NCBI GenBank assembly: GCA_013368375.1
Contig: JAACJP010000003.1
Span: forward strand, 1,798,001-1,862,000
Origin: Tricholomella constricta
Lineage: Eukaryota > Basidiomycota > Agaricomycetes > Agaricales > Lyophyllaceae
Direction: 5' to 3'
DNA: 64,000 bases
The translations under genes were made by a program, and so were the position numbers. Below the pieces are notes generated by a model. It was not told where the DNA came from and made no database searches. It saw only the letters and a list, made by a program, of their open reading frames with translations. This document shows, in pieces, positions 1 through 10,477 of the stretch (position 1 is the stretch's first letter; every line of letters begins with the position of its first letter).

Positions 1-1
1 A

Positions 2-566
2 GGGTTGAATGGAACATCTTTGACATCAGAAGCAGAAGCGATTGATTTACGGAATCTTGTGAAGTCGTGCCAGGTCCATCGTCATAACAAGACATGTTAT
101 AAGTATTGCAAGCCTTTCGAGACTCAAGAGTGTCGGTTTGATCTTGATTCAGAAAAACACGAACCAGTGTCGTATTTTGACCCAGAGACAGGCGAGATGA
201 CTTTGCGATGTTTAGATGGTATGGTCAATAATTTTAATGCCACGATCCTTAAAAATGTACGTTGCAACATGGACATTAAGTTTGTTGGTTCCGGCCCTTC
301 AGCAAAGGCCATGATTTATTACATTACTGATTACATATCGAAAACTCAGTTGAAGACTCACGTGGCATTTGCGGCTTTGGAGACTGCGATCGAACGCTTG
401 GGCGAATACGATCCTTGTGAAGATGAAATTACGGTTCGAGCAAAGCGGCTTCTTCAAAAATGCGCCCATTCCATGATTTCGCATCAGGAATTGTCAGCTC
501 AACAGGTTTGTAGTGAATTGCTTGGTTATGGAGATCACTTTACGAGTCATAAATATAGACGGTTCT
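2..566 (+). pseudogene. Helitron Rep-helicase, first visible segment
   Basis: The open frame enters from outside the window and runs to base 566, where the TIR element is inserted. It has a Cys/His-rich stretch (HRHNKTCYKYC), then RCNMDIKFVGSG and YYITDYISKTQLKTH, which are hallmarks of the Helitron_like_N region downstream of the nuclease motif. The apparent stop at 614-616 belongs to the inserted element. Codons after 565 resume at 2911 when one copy of the 8-bp duplication is removed. Confidence 0.85.
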
Positions 567-600
567 CAGTACTTTACACTCCCTCACCTATTCCGATCGG
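567..600 (+). repeat. Left terminal inverted repeat
   Basis: It starts CAGTACTTTACACTCCC and continues through CACCTATTCCGATCGG. It pairs with 2869-2902 in inverted orientation, with mismatches at positions 1, 4, 5, 18 and 28. Confidence 0.85.
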
Positions 601-860
601 ACTCCGAGGACTCTGATCAGACTCCTAGGACCATCCTAGGACCATCCTAGGACCATCCTAGGACTCTGATCAGACTATTGCAAATCATCAACTTATGTAG
701 TTCTGTTTACAAAATAAGCTTATGAAGTCCGATCGGACTCCGTAAGACTCTGATAGGACTATGTAGGACTCCGTAAGACTCTGATAGGACTATGTATTCT
801 AACTTATGAAATCTTGTCCATACAATAACCTTATGAAGTCCGAACTCTTTCATTTCAACT
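601..860. repeat. Left subterminal repeats of TIR element
   Basis: Short degenerate motifs (GGACTCCG, GATCAGACT, CCTAGGACCAT, CCGTAAGACTCTGATAGGACT) are repeated in direct order. Related motifs recur in inverted form at 2650-2868. Subterminal arrays of this sort often serve as transposase-binding sites in DNA transposons; that role is inferred. Confidence 0.6.
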
Positions 861-984
861 TGCAGTACAGTTTCAATTAGAAAAAAGTGGCTTGTTGTTT
901 CAAATCAAGTAGAAACAACAATATATGTATGTCCTATATACTCATGCCCGCACCCGCACCCGCAACCGGTACCCTAACTCTAAA

Positions 985-2275
985 CCCCCGCATTCATCGT
1001 GGTATGGTGGCGGTGTGGTGGTGTGGCGGTGCTCGTCGTGGTCATGGTGGTCGCGGTTGTGTGGTGGCCCTCGTCGTCGTCGTGGTCATGGTGGTGTGGT
1101 AGCCATCGTTGTCGTGTGCTGTGGGCGTTCGTCGTGCTTTGGGTGGCGGTGGTGGTGGTGGTGGTGGTGGTGTGGGGGCCGTCGTCCGTCACTGTGGGGG
1201 CCATCGTCCGTCGTCGTCGTGCTGTGTGTGGGTGCTGGTGGTGCTGTGGGTGGTGTTGTCGGGGTGGTGGTGGTGCTGTGGGGGCCGTCGCGCGGGGTAG
1301 TGGCCGTGCTGGTGCTGGTCGGGTGCTGGTGTGGTGGCCGTCGGCTGATCGGGTGCTGGCTGGTGCTGGTCGGGTGCTGGAGCTGGTGGTCGTGGTCGTG
1401 GTGTGGTAGTGGCCGTCGTCGTGGTCGCCGTCGTCGTCGTGGTCGCCGTCGTCGTCGTTGAGGTGGTGGTGGTTGTGGTGGTGGCCGTTGTCGTCGTGGT
1501 GCTGCGGCCGTTGTCGTGGTGCTGCGGCCGTCGTTGTGGTCGCCGTCGTTGTGGTGGTGGCCGTCGTCGTCGTTGAGGTGGTGGTGGTTGTGGTGGTGGC
1601 CGTTGTCGTCGTGGTGCTGCGGCCGTCGTCGTGGTCGCCGTCGTCATCGTTGAGGTGGTGGTGGTTGTGGGGTGGTCGTCGTGGTGGTGGGGTGGTCGTG
1701 GTCGTGGCGTGTGGTGGTGGGGTCATGGTGGTGGTGGTGTGGTGGTGGTGGTGGCCGTCGTGCCGTCGCCGCCGTCATCGACGTCGGGTCGTTGTGGTGG
1801 TGGTGCCGTCGTGGTGTCGTTGTGGGGGTGGTGGTGGTGGGGTGGTCGTCGTGGTGGTCGTCTGGTGGTGGGGTGGTCGTGGTCGTGGTCGTGTGGTGGT
1901 GGGGTCGTGGTCGTGGTCGTGGTCGTGTGGTCGTGGTCGTGGTCGTGGTCGTGGTGGCCGTCGTGCCGTCGTCGCCGTCGCCGTCGTCGTGTGGTGGTGG
2001 TGGTGTCGTCGTGCCGTTGACGCCGTCGCCGTCGTGGTGGTGTCGTTGTGGTGGTGGTGGTCGTCGTCGTGTGGTGGTGGTGGGGTCGTGGTGGTGGTGG
2101 TGGTGTCCTTGTGCCGTCGCCGTCGTCGTGTGGTGGTGGTGTTGTCGTGGTGTTGTTGTGGTGGTGGTGTGGTGGCGGTGTCGTCTTCGTCGTGGTGTCG
2201 TTGTGGTGGTGGTGGTGTGGTGGTGGTCACCGTCATCGTTGGGGTTGGGCAGCTGCAGTTGGTGGTGATGGAGGT
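985..2275. repeat. GTGG/GTCGTGG minisatellite
   Basis: About 1.3 kb of strand-asymmetric G/T-rich repeats is built from GTGGTGGTGG, GTCGTGGTC and GCCGTCGTC units, including a partly duplicated block near 1450-1660. Long open frames on both strands (Val/Trp/Arg-rich on plus, Thr/His-rich on minus) follow from repeat composition and are not credible genes. The G-rich plus strand could form G-quadruplex or slipped structures. Confidence 0.8.
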
Positions 2276-2540
2276 CGTCAGGGTGTGGAGACGTGGCAAC
2301 GGCGGGCGCAGTGACACACACACCATGCGGCTCTCCCCCAGCTGGGGTCTGCCCTTGTCTGTGTCCCCCTTCTTCCCCTCGATCGTCGTGTCGAGTGGTG
2401 TGGCGGTGGTCGTGGTCGCCGTTGTCGTCGGGCCACGGCAGCTGATGGTGGTGGTCGTGGGGTGCAGCGTGAGCCAAGACGATGGTGCCTCAAGCACGTG
2501 CATCATCTGACAACATGAGGCACACCGTGGATGTATCCAC

Positions 2541-2627
2541 AATGGGCTCAATGGCCTAATGGTTAACCTTGCTATGCTCCAACCTTGCGTCTTGCAAAGT
2601 GAGAGTTCAATTCTCGCTGTTGCAATT
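2541..2627 (+). other. tRNA-like sequence with A- and B-box matches
   Basis: TGGCCTAATGGTTAA resembles a Pol III A box, and GAGTTCAATTCTC about 45 bp later resembles a B box with a T-arm-like stem (one mismatch). The 5' and 3' ends do not form an acceptor stem, and the anticodon arm is poor. It reads as a tRNA-derived (SINE-head-like) relic rather than a functional tRNA gene. Confidence 0.4.
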
Positions 2628-2649
2628 ATTTTTCACGAAAAATGTTGGG

Positions 2650-2868
2650 TTAACGGACTGTCCTAGGATGTTCGAGGATTCCGTCGGATTATTCCGTGTC
2701 AGAATCCTATCGGAGTCCGAGTCCGATCTGACAGTCCGACAGATTCTGATCAGACTAGATAGGACTCGGACTGGTCCAAATGAGTGGATTCTCTTGATAA
2801 AGTCCTATGAACTGGTCCGATCGGAGTCCTAGGATGGTCCTAGGAATTCCTAGGAGTCCGATAGGATT
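2650..2868. repeat. Right subterminal repeats of TIR element
   Basis: Repeated short motifs (GGACTC, GATCAGACTAGATAGGACT, TCCTAGGA, GAGTCCGAT) mirror the left subterminal zone in inverted orientation and lead into the right terminal inverted repeat. Confidence 0.55.
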
Positions 2869-2902
2869 CCGATCAGAATAGGTGGGGGAGTGTAAAGACC
2901 TC
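2869..2902 (-). repeat. Right terminal inverted repeat
   Basis: Read on the minus strand it starts GAGGTCTTTACACTCCC and continues CACCTATTCTGATCGG. It is followed directly by the second copy of the 8-bp target duplication at 2903-2910. Confidence 0.85.
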
Positions 2903-2903
2903 A

Positions 2904-3437
2904 CGGTTCTATTGGACGAGTTTTGAAAAATACATTGACAGGCAGCGGCCGAGTCCTGAGTGCCGAGCTGGTACTGTCGATGATAAATTACAGGGTCAAG
3001 AACATGGATTAGAAGATGATAGTACAGATAACAATGATCTTAATCACTTTGAAAATTGTGAAGATGATACAGAGGTAGACGTCGAAGTCGATGCTGACCG
3101 TGGGCTTGTTCGCAAGTCCCCATTAGTGCTGGATTATGTACATCGAGGGAAAGCTCTGGAAGGTTTGTGTTTGTGGGATTTTATTAGTCGAGTTGATAAG
3201 GTGAAGACGACGAAAAAAGCATTTGAGGATGGATCCTGCATCTCTCACCTGTCTGATTCATCGCAAGGTTTGCTATTGGACAATGGAAGAATTCGTCCAA
3301 AAGTAAAATTGCGGGACAATCACGATGACTATAATACTCACCATCATATTGTCCGTTATCCTTCCAAGCCTTGGGTTGTCGTTTCCGTTGGTCCTGGGCT
3401 TCCACGTCGAGACAAAGTTGATGGATTGGACCGATAT
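2904..3437 (+). pseudogene. Helitron Rep-helicase, middle segment
   Basis: The frame resumes directly after the TIR element with FYWTSFEKYID, continues through an acidic linker, then LDYVHRGKALEGLCLWDF and a region ending GLDRY at 3437, where the LTR element A is inserted. YWTSFE.Y and the later PWRS motif are in the order expected of Helitron proteins between the Rep domain and the helicase. There is no stop in this segment. Confidence 0.85.
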
Positions 3438-3671
3438 TGTAACGGTTGTACGGGGTTGGGGGATCCTTGCGAGACACCAGACACGTTAAGCTAGACCAAT
3501 CTGTGGGATTCTGCTAAGTACGTGTACAGGGTGAAGGTGCAAAGGATTATCTAAGCATAAACTGTACAGGACATTTATATATGCATAACAAAGATGGTCG
3601 TGCATTACCAGAAGGTAATGCCAAACAGGTCGCGTCTCAATATAGACGTATTGTAACGCGCCGTCGTTACA
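3438..3671 (-). repeat. Element A 3' LTR
   Basis: This 234-bp LTR has TG...CA ends and is flanked on the left by GATAT. On the minus strand it holds a TATATAAA box (plus-strand 3574-3581). Relative to the 13727 copy it has a single difference (TGTAACGG versus TGTAACAG at the plus-strand left edge). Confidence 0.92.
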
Positions 3672-3682
3672 CACCCCCCTTT
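3672..3682 (-). promoter_or_regulatory. Element A polypurine tract
   Basis: On the minus strand AAAGGGGGGTG abuts the 3' LTR exactly, as expected for the plus-strand primer of reverse transcription. Confidence 0.8.
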
Positions 3683-3825
3683 GAGATCAATGTATGATCT
3701 CAGCAGATGGATGTGCATGGTTATTATTATAAGTACAAAGCGTGAGTATACAACTCCCGCTCAATTAGTGATCGCGTATGTATTTCGACGACTACCATGA
3801 CTGTGGCGTACACTTGACATTGTCG

Positions 3826-6466
3826 TTAAGCCTTCTCGACTACATCCATTGCATGGTCATCAGAAGTGTTAGCCTCTGGTAGAAGGACCAGTGGTGCGGA
3901 TGAACTAGATGGAGCAGAGGGTGCTGGCGACGTAGTGGACTCGATAGTTGGGAGCGGAGGACCTTCCACCATAGGTGGTGGCGCAGACGGGTCAGTGGTA
4001 TCGTTAAACACCAGATCACCGTCATAGAGTACAGTAGCTTCGCGGTCACGTCCGGTGATGAATTTCATCGACGTGATGTCGTATCCTACAGGGTGTAGGC
4101 CGCGAGCGTGCGCAGTGTCCAGTCCTCGCTCTTTCTCGCAGTCGAGTAGTACGTGGAGTCTAGCGATATCATCGCGGGTCGGCTGTCGCCATCCATCCCA
4201 TTGAAGAATGGCCGGGGGTATCCCGTAACGACATAGCCAAACAAGTCGGTCGTCGTCCACATTGTCGTATAGTGTACGATCAATTGTGGTTCCCGTATAA
4301 TGCGCATCCAAGTAGTGGAGGCCGTAGGGATAGGCATCCAAGCGACGGGTAGTTGATTGGCAAGAAGAGTACGGATTACGTCCGTTTCGGTTAAGTTGGC
4401 GGCATGCTCCTCAGGAAGAGCTAAGCGACCAAGGCTTGCCGTAGAAGGTAAGTGGTCGGGGATGTGATCCAATGGGTGAATGGCATTCCACGAGTCCACC
4501 GCTTCTCGATAGAGGTTCGGTCGAGCAATGATCATGGCGTATAGGCGCATGAATGCGACACGAGATGCGGCTCGGGTAGGGCTTATGGCACGACCAAGGG
4601 CGTACCCGACCACAGTGCGGAAGTGGATCGAGAAGTTGTAGTTGATCACTAGACCACTGTATGCATTGTCTAGGCCTGGCCTTCCATGGTGTACAATATA
4701 TTGTCCCCACACGTTGAAGTCCAGGGCTTGCAATACCGATGGTATGGGTAAACCCGCACCTCGGGTTCGAGGGTTGCGCGCTGAAGTGGACAATACTCCA
4801 GCGGGCGGTGGTAACACAGGTCGTGTCCACGCAGCGTCATCGCGTATCGATGGTTTGTGAGCCGGATCGAAGTATTCTCGTTGAAGGATAAACTTCATAG
4901 TCCGGTCTCTGTGGGGTTCGGCGTATCGTGAAGCGATACGATAGAAGTCCCAGAGTAGGTAGTGGGCTTCCACACGGTCGGTATCCATGTTGAAGTTATC
5001 GTCACAGAACTGAACCAGATTGCGGATGTCTCGAGGGGACATAGGGAACCCGCGAGGTGCACACTTGTACAAAGGTGAGCCTGTCGCATTGAATGCGGTT
5101 TTGTGTTCACATTCGTATTCTAGAGCGCGACTAGCGCTCTGAGAGGCAAACACCGTATTACTGTACGGTGACCAGTACAGGCGTCGGTGAAGTAGTCCAC
5201 CAAACGCGTTGTGGCATTCAGGAGTACCATTGATGTGTAGTACGCCAATAGTATCTGGAATGCGTCCGACGAATGTCTCGAAGTTATACTTCAAGCGTTC
5301 GTTGGCTTCTCGGTCTGCAGCAAGGCGGTCGCGGCGGACTGAGGCGTTGTGCTTCATTCGTAAGCTACGCTCGTCGGCGGTTTCGCTTGCTGGTTCCTCC
5401 TTCAGCGTACCGATGGTAGAGGGCTCTACAGTCTCTTGCATCGGTTCATCAGCAGGCGAGCTAGCGTCAACCAGTCGTACATCATCGACGGGCATCTGCT
5501 CGGGCACCGCAAAGGCCTGTGGTATCATAAGTACAATACGTCCAGCATCAATGTGCGGAGGTACGCCAAGAGGAAAGGGTACCTCAATAGTGGGGATCAC
5601 TAGAGGTACTTTGGCGGTGCTTGTGGGCGCAGATCCTATTTCTTGCGCTGGCGCCGTGGACTGCACCGATGTGGGTGCGGTCTGAGGACCCTGCGTCCGA
5701 CTACGCTTGTCGGTATAAGGCATCGCTTTGGCGATGCGGGGCGCTTATGTAGCGCGCGTTGCAGCTCCTCGGTGATGTGGCGTTTAGCCATAGTTTGCTG
5801 GTCAACTTCTCGTTGAAGGCGGTCAATGGTGTCGAGTAGTTGTCCTATCACGACCCTTGCCATTCCATCATGGATAAAGTCGACTACAAAGTCGGGTGCT
5901 ACTCCGACGGTCTCGAGGCGGTTGAATATACCGTCTGGGTTCGTTCCCATATTAGCATGTGGTGCGTTGCGTGGTGCAGCATGCGTACCTCGAGTATTTC
6001 CGTGAGAGTTCGAGGGATTTCCTTCCTTCTCTTCGACGGCTCATTCACCCCCCTTTGGGCGGTGTGGTTTGTTACCACCACACTGTTGTGAGGGGCGTCC
6101 CATCTCGACGCTTCTGTTCTTAGCATCAGGCAGCTGTCCAGGCTCGAGTTGCCCTGCTCCATGTCCATCGACATCCATTGGAGCATGCAGGCGCTCAACG
6201 GCGGGTCCAGGAGCAGGCGTCTCGCCTGTGTTGGAAGGATTCTGTCCTTCAAACGGCTGATAGCTCGGTACCATTGTTGGCTGGTATGCTATCGATCCAA
6301 ACGACAGTGGAGACTGTGCTTGGTTTTGCGGTTGCGTAGTTTGTTGCGCATGTTGTACGCGAGGTGAATTACTCGTAGCGCTGCGGTTATTGCGACCGCG
6401 GCGTCCACGCGTTCCTCCCCCTCTTGAGTTTCCTCGAAAACTCAGTGATTCTTGTCCAGACGACAT
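3826..6466 (-). pseudogene. Element A extra ORF in the env position, unknown function
   Basis: Sense-oriented coding sequence lies between the chromodomain and the 3' LTR. It reads as one protein of roughly 880 residues from 6466 to 3826. It is broken by an in-frame TGA at 6041-6043, a frameshift near 5720 (from the frame of 5636-5950 to that of 4086-5723) and another near 4340 (to the frame of 3826-4341). The N-terminus is Arg/Gly- and Gln/Ser-rich, followed by a short coiled-coil-like stretch, a Pro-rich linker and a globular part with many Trp/Tyr/His. No signal peptide or membrane segment is seen, so it is not an obvious envelope. I do not recognise the family. Confidence 0.6.
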
Positions 6467-6608
6467 TAGGTGCGATTTCTAGTGATAGTGGTAGTGCACA
6501 AGGGGGCAGAGAGAAAAATTTTTCGCGCCCCCGATCGGAGCTCCACTCGATCGAAGTGATCGGGTCCAGCCACGCTGTGGCTGTGTGGCGCACATTGCAT
6601 GCCACACC

Positions 6609-6815
6609 TCAGCGCAGCTTTGCGAGCTGCGATATACGCTTCACCCCCTGGAGCTCGAGGTATCTATCGAGAGCTGCCAGGGATTCGCAGTGCTCACGCG
6701 GCTCCCACGTAGTGTCCCCCAGGGACCATCGAACTTGAAATTCAATGGCGCCCTCGGACCACCTATGTCCCAGAATCTCCTCGACGAACCACTCTGGTCG
6801 TCTGGTGCACCAAAG
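6609..6815 (-). pseudogene. Element A chromodomain, out of frame with integrase
   Basis: The frame reads EWFVEEILGHRWSEG followed by FQVRWSLGDTTWEPREH, a chromodomain signature (aromatic cage region, W..Y/TWEP). It lies one nucleotide out of frame with the integrase ORF, whose own frame ends at 6641 after a non-homologous tail. Chromodomains at the integrase C-terminus steer chromoviruses to marked chromatin. A single indel near 6810 would explain the shift; a programmed shift is less likely here. Confidence 0.75.
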
Positions 6816-8200
6816 TCGTAAGGCTCTGGGTGCGCTCGATTCGGGAACAGTGCGTCCTCCGTAGCGTAATACGGTCTCAGCACGGACACATGAAACTTCG
6901 CGTGTAAGCGGCGCTGCTGAAGCACGGAAGGCAGTTCCAACGTATAATTTGACGTTTCTGGCTCTGCCTTCAAGACACGATAAGGCCCCACGAACTTGGG
7001 GCACAACTTGCGTGCTCTACCCTTTGGAAGATTTAAGTTCTTCGTAGATAGGTAAACTAAATCGCCAGTGCTAATCTTAGGATCATCACTCCGGTGTTTA
7101 TTTGCATTCAGCGCTTGGAACACACGGGCCTCGATAATAGCATCGTGGGCTTCCGCGAGATTCGAAAGGGCTTGTTCTGCGAACTGGCGAATACCCCGAG
7201 GAATCACATTATCACTGCGAATTTCCTTGATCATGGAGGGCATGTATCCGCTGTTGAGTTCGAATGGCGCATATTTGGTTGTCTCCGATATACTCGCATT
7301 AAGTGCGAACTCGGTCATATCTACGCGATTGACCCAGTCTTTCTGGTCGTGGCGCACCACAGTACGGAATATTTGTCCGACACTGCGGTTTGCACGCTCA
7401 GTCTGTCCATCCGTTTGAGGATGAAACGATGTGGACATGAGCAGTTTCGATCCAAGGATCTTGTAAAGTTCTCGCCACCATTTGGAGGTGAACTTCGAGT
7501 CCCTATCGCTCACGATGGAACTAGGAAGACCATGCAGACGAACAATCTCGCGCATGTATATCCAGGACAATTCCGACGCGGTCATGCGCGTATGTACTGG
7601 AATTAAATGCACCATGCTCGTCATGCGGCACATAATAACCCACAGGTAATTATAGCCTTTTGATTCAGGGAACGGGCCTATAAAGTCCGTCCCAATGGAG
7701 TCCCATGGTTTAATGGGCACTGGTAGCGAATGTATTTTGCCGGCAGGTTTTTGATTCAAACCCTTGGCTCGCTGACATGACTCACAAGTTTGACAGAACT
7801 TGCGAACTTCTGCGGTAATGGTGGGCCACCAGTACCAGCGTCGGAGGTATTCCGTGGTACGCTGGGCTCCAAAGTGTCCAACGGACGTATGTGCTTGTTC
7901 TATGAGTTGAGTGATCAATTTACGATCACGAGGAACACATAGAACTTCTACGCCGGCTGGATTCGTTGTCCAGATTAACGCATCTCGGTGTGTAAAATGC
8001 GTGAATTCACCGGGTTTGTCCATTATTACCGTGAACAATTTATCGGTTTTGTAACCTTTCCGTACTACTTCCAGGAATGAAGCATCGCCATTCCGTGGGT
8101 GTGGGTCTGGACGCAGCGCAGGTGCGGGCTGTTGAAACAATGCCTCGCCCAACGTTTGTTCGCATTCTGAAGGAGCCCCATCCGGTTGTTGACCGGTCAA
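6641..8200 (-). pseudogene. Element A integrase
   Basis: It has an HHCC zinc-binding domain (HTSVGHFGAQ through CQTCESCQRAKG, about residues 95-140), then the DDE core: GTDFIGPF (about 170), SDRDSKF (about 230) and DGQTERANRS (about 268). A C-terminal domain with GPYRVL follows. It is in the same frame as the RT-RNase H ORF upstream, separated only by a TGA at 8258-8260 and 19 sense codons, so both are one Pol polyprotein. The last part reads out of frame relative to the chromodomain. Confidence 0.88.
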
Positions 8201-8257
8201 GGATTCAGACTGTACGGTAGGTCGCTGAAACTCTTCCAGGATGGCGGCTTCGATTTC

Positions 8258-9787
8258 TCAATCCTCACGCCGTTCCTGGAGGCGGCGACTACGCCTCACT
8301 TCCACGTCCTGCATGGCTCGAATTTCAATAACTCGTTCAGCCACTTCTTGCAGTCGTGAAGGTGGGAGATCCTCTCCGTCTGGATCTATTCGCGCGTCAG
8401 CGCGTACATAGTCGTTGACGCTCTGCACCTCATTAGGTGCGTCTCCTTCAAAGTAGCGGGATAAGCAATCAGCTACTTTGTTCAGTTCTCCTTTTACATA
8501 TGTAATGTCAAAGGTGAACCGAGACATATAATCGTTCCAGCGTCGTTGACGCGGTGACAGATTTACTTGAGTTTTGAAGAACTCTAGCGCTTTATGGTCT
8601 GTAATTACATGGATATTGTAACCAACCAATTTATCTTCCCATTTTAATAGGGCTTCTAGAATCGCAAGAGTTTCGAGCTCGTGTACGGCATAATTTTGCT
8701 GAGCGCTCGTGAACTTCTTCGACATGAACCCAGCAGGCCGACATGTCTGCCAAGTGGGTCCTTGGCCGTACATGGCTCCGATGCCGGTCTTCGAGGCATC
8801 GCATATAAGCCATATAGGGTCTTTATTCTTAACGTCTATAGGCTGTATGACTGGTGTCCTACAACATATTTGTTTTATCATTTGAAAACACCGATCATGG
8901 ATCGGTCTCCAATGAAACGGCAACCCGTTTTGCGTCATGGACATGAGGGGTCCCGTATATGCAGTAATATCAGGTAGGAAGTTACCCAAGTAATTTACTA
9001 GTCCGACGAACCGCTGAATATCATTATATGATCGCGGTGTTCGCCATTCGCGTATGCGGCTTAGTTTATCGACATCAGGGTGTATACCGCGATCGTCGAT
9101 AATGTGTCCAAGGCAATCAACGTGTTCAGCGTATAATTCGCATTTCTTCCATTTCAGATACAAAGAAGCAGCTCTGAGTCTCTCGAATACTATTCGTAGG
9201 TGTTTCTCATGCTCTTCTATCGATTCTGAAAAGATAAAGATATCATCCAGGTAGACATGCATAAATCTACCAATCAAGTCTCGAAAGGTTGACGTCATGA
9301 GTCTCTGGAATGTGGCAGGTGCGTTGCAGTCACCTATCTGCATTATATTGCTGACATAGGTGCCGGCAATAGTTGCAAAGGCTGTTTTATGTACATCCTC
9401 TGGTCGTATACGCACTTGCTCATAGGCGTCGGTTAGATCAATTTTTGATCTAATCTTCGCCCGCGCCACATCTTCCCGAATAATTTCTTGATCGGGTAGT
9501 GGCGTCACGTCTTTTACGGTGTTATCGTTACGTTGACGTGCGTCGAGTGCAGTTCGTAGCGAACCATCTTTCTTCGGTATGCACAGTAGTGGGGCTGCTT
9601 GGCTGACGGACCGTGGCTCCCACCACTTAGCATCCACATAGCGGTTTATCTTCGCGTGGAATTCTTCTCTCAGCGAATTTGGGCACCGCGGTAAGTGATA
9701 GTGATACCGTGCATTCTCATTGATTAAATGAATCTCATGGTTAACTTCCCTCCACGGTGGTAACGTGTTAGGAGTTCCATTCACCAT
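8258..9787 (-). pseudogene. Element A reverse transcriptase-RNase H
   Basis: Of 509 residues, the RT palm carries KIDLTDAYEQVRI and YLDDIFIF (about residue 175, catalytic Asp pair). RNase H has LICDASKTGIGA (about 327), an ELETLAILEAL block and ITDHKALEFF. The primer-grip and thumb order is that of Ty3/gypsy. The ORF is in frame with the Gag ORF and with integrase; TGA codons at 9959-9961 (upstream) and 8258-8260 (downstream) separate it from them. Confidence 0.92.
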
Positions 9788-10477
9788 ATCTTGGAATTCA
9801 TCATGCCATTGCTGACGTAGGCAGGGATAATCTTCAGTAGTGAGTTTACTCTTGATTTTTGTATTCCCATCCTTTCGTCGCTTCCCTTCCGTGGTTGGTT
9901 TCTCATACCTATCGCGGAGGGCTTGTATCTGTTCTTCCGTCTCATCTGGTACTTCCAGTCATACTTGTCGTGACTGTGGCGTACTTCCTGTAGTACTACC
10001 AGCTGTTGTCCCGACGTATACTGACGGTTCGGATATCTCGTCTGGGCGCGCATTGCGATATATCTCGCCTTGAGGCGCTTGGACTCGCGTATATGCACAC
10101 ATGGACGCAATTACCTCGTTCCATTCAAATGGCATTCGAGGATCGTACACCCAATCGACGTGCGGATGTGGTACAGGTCGATCCCAAAAGGTTCGCTTGG
10201 GTTTCTCCTGCGCCACCAATTGTGGCAACACTTGTGGTTCCGGTAATTTTACCTTCTCCTCAGTGCTATCCAAATTATCGATTTGCGAAGATTTGGGTTC
10301 TTTGTGCTGCATTTTGTGCGTTTTGTCTTTCTTTTCATACTCGGTTGACCCTTTCTCCCCCTGAAGAGTATCTATATACTCTTCCTCGCTCATCAGTAGA
10401 CATGGCGCGTCCGATGGAAGACTATGCATTTTGTGCACCTCTTCCTCCGGAACGTCTTCTACTGTGACTCGTGGGAG
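9788..10477 (-). pseudogene. Element A protease-RT linker
   Basis: This stretch is in frame with Gag and Pol, bounded by TGA 10478-10480 and containing TGA 9959-9961. The encoded 200-odd residues are acidic and Pro-rich with a WDRPVPHPHVDWVYDP segment. Such linkers between protease and RT are common in fungal gypsy elements. There is no catalytic motif. Confidence 0.7.

Larger units (their letters stand above)
567..2902. mobile_element. Non-autonomous TIR DNA transposon inserted in the Helitron
   Basis: The element is bounded by 34-bp imperfect terminal inverted repeats (29 of 34 positions match) and by an exact 8-bp direct duplication ACGGTTCT at 559-566 and 2903-2910. It has no convincing coding capacity. 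Inside are subterminal repeats of GGACTC/GATCAGACT/CCTAGGA motifs at both ends, a roughly 1.4-kb GTGGTGGTCGTGG-type minisatellite and a tRNA-like stretch. An 8-bp duplication is typical of hAT and of Kyakuja-Dileera-Zisupton elements. The left end begins CAG as in hAT, but superfamily assignment is uncertain without the transposase source. Confidence 0.85.

Noticed and set aside
925..2551. Long ORFs on both strands in the GTGG repeat block
   Set aside because: Their composition (Val/Trp/Arg or Thr/His) is dictated by the minisatellite; mutually antisense frames are all open and no domain is present.
2541..2627. Functional tRNA gene
   Set aside because: Box-like motifs are present, but the acceptor stem does not pair and the anticodon arm is poor.
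5209..5685. 158-residue plus-strand ORF inside element A
   Set aside because: Antisense to the element's own coding sequence, with no recognisable domain.
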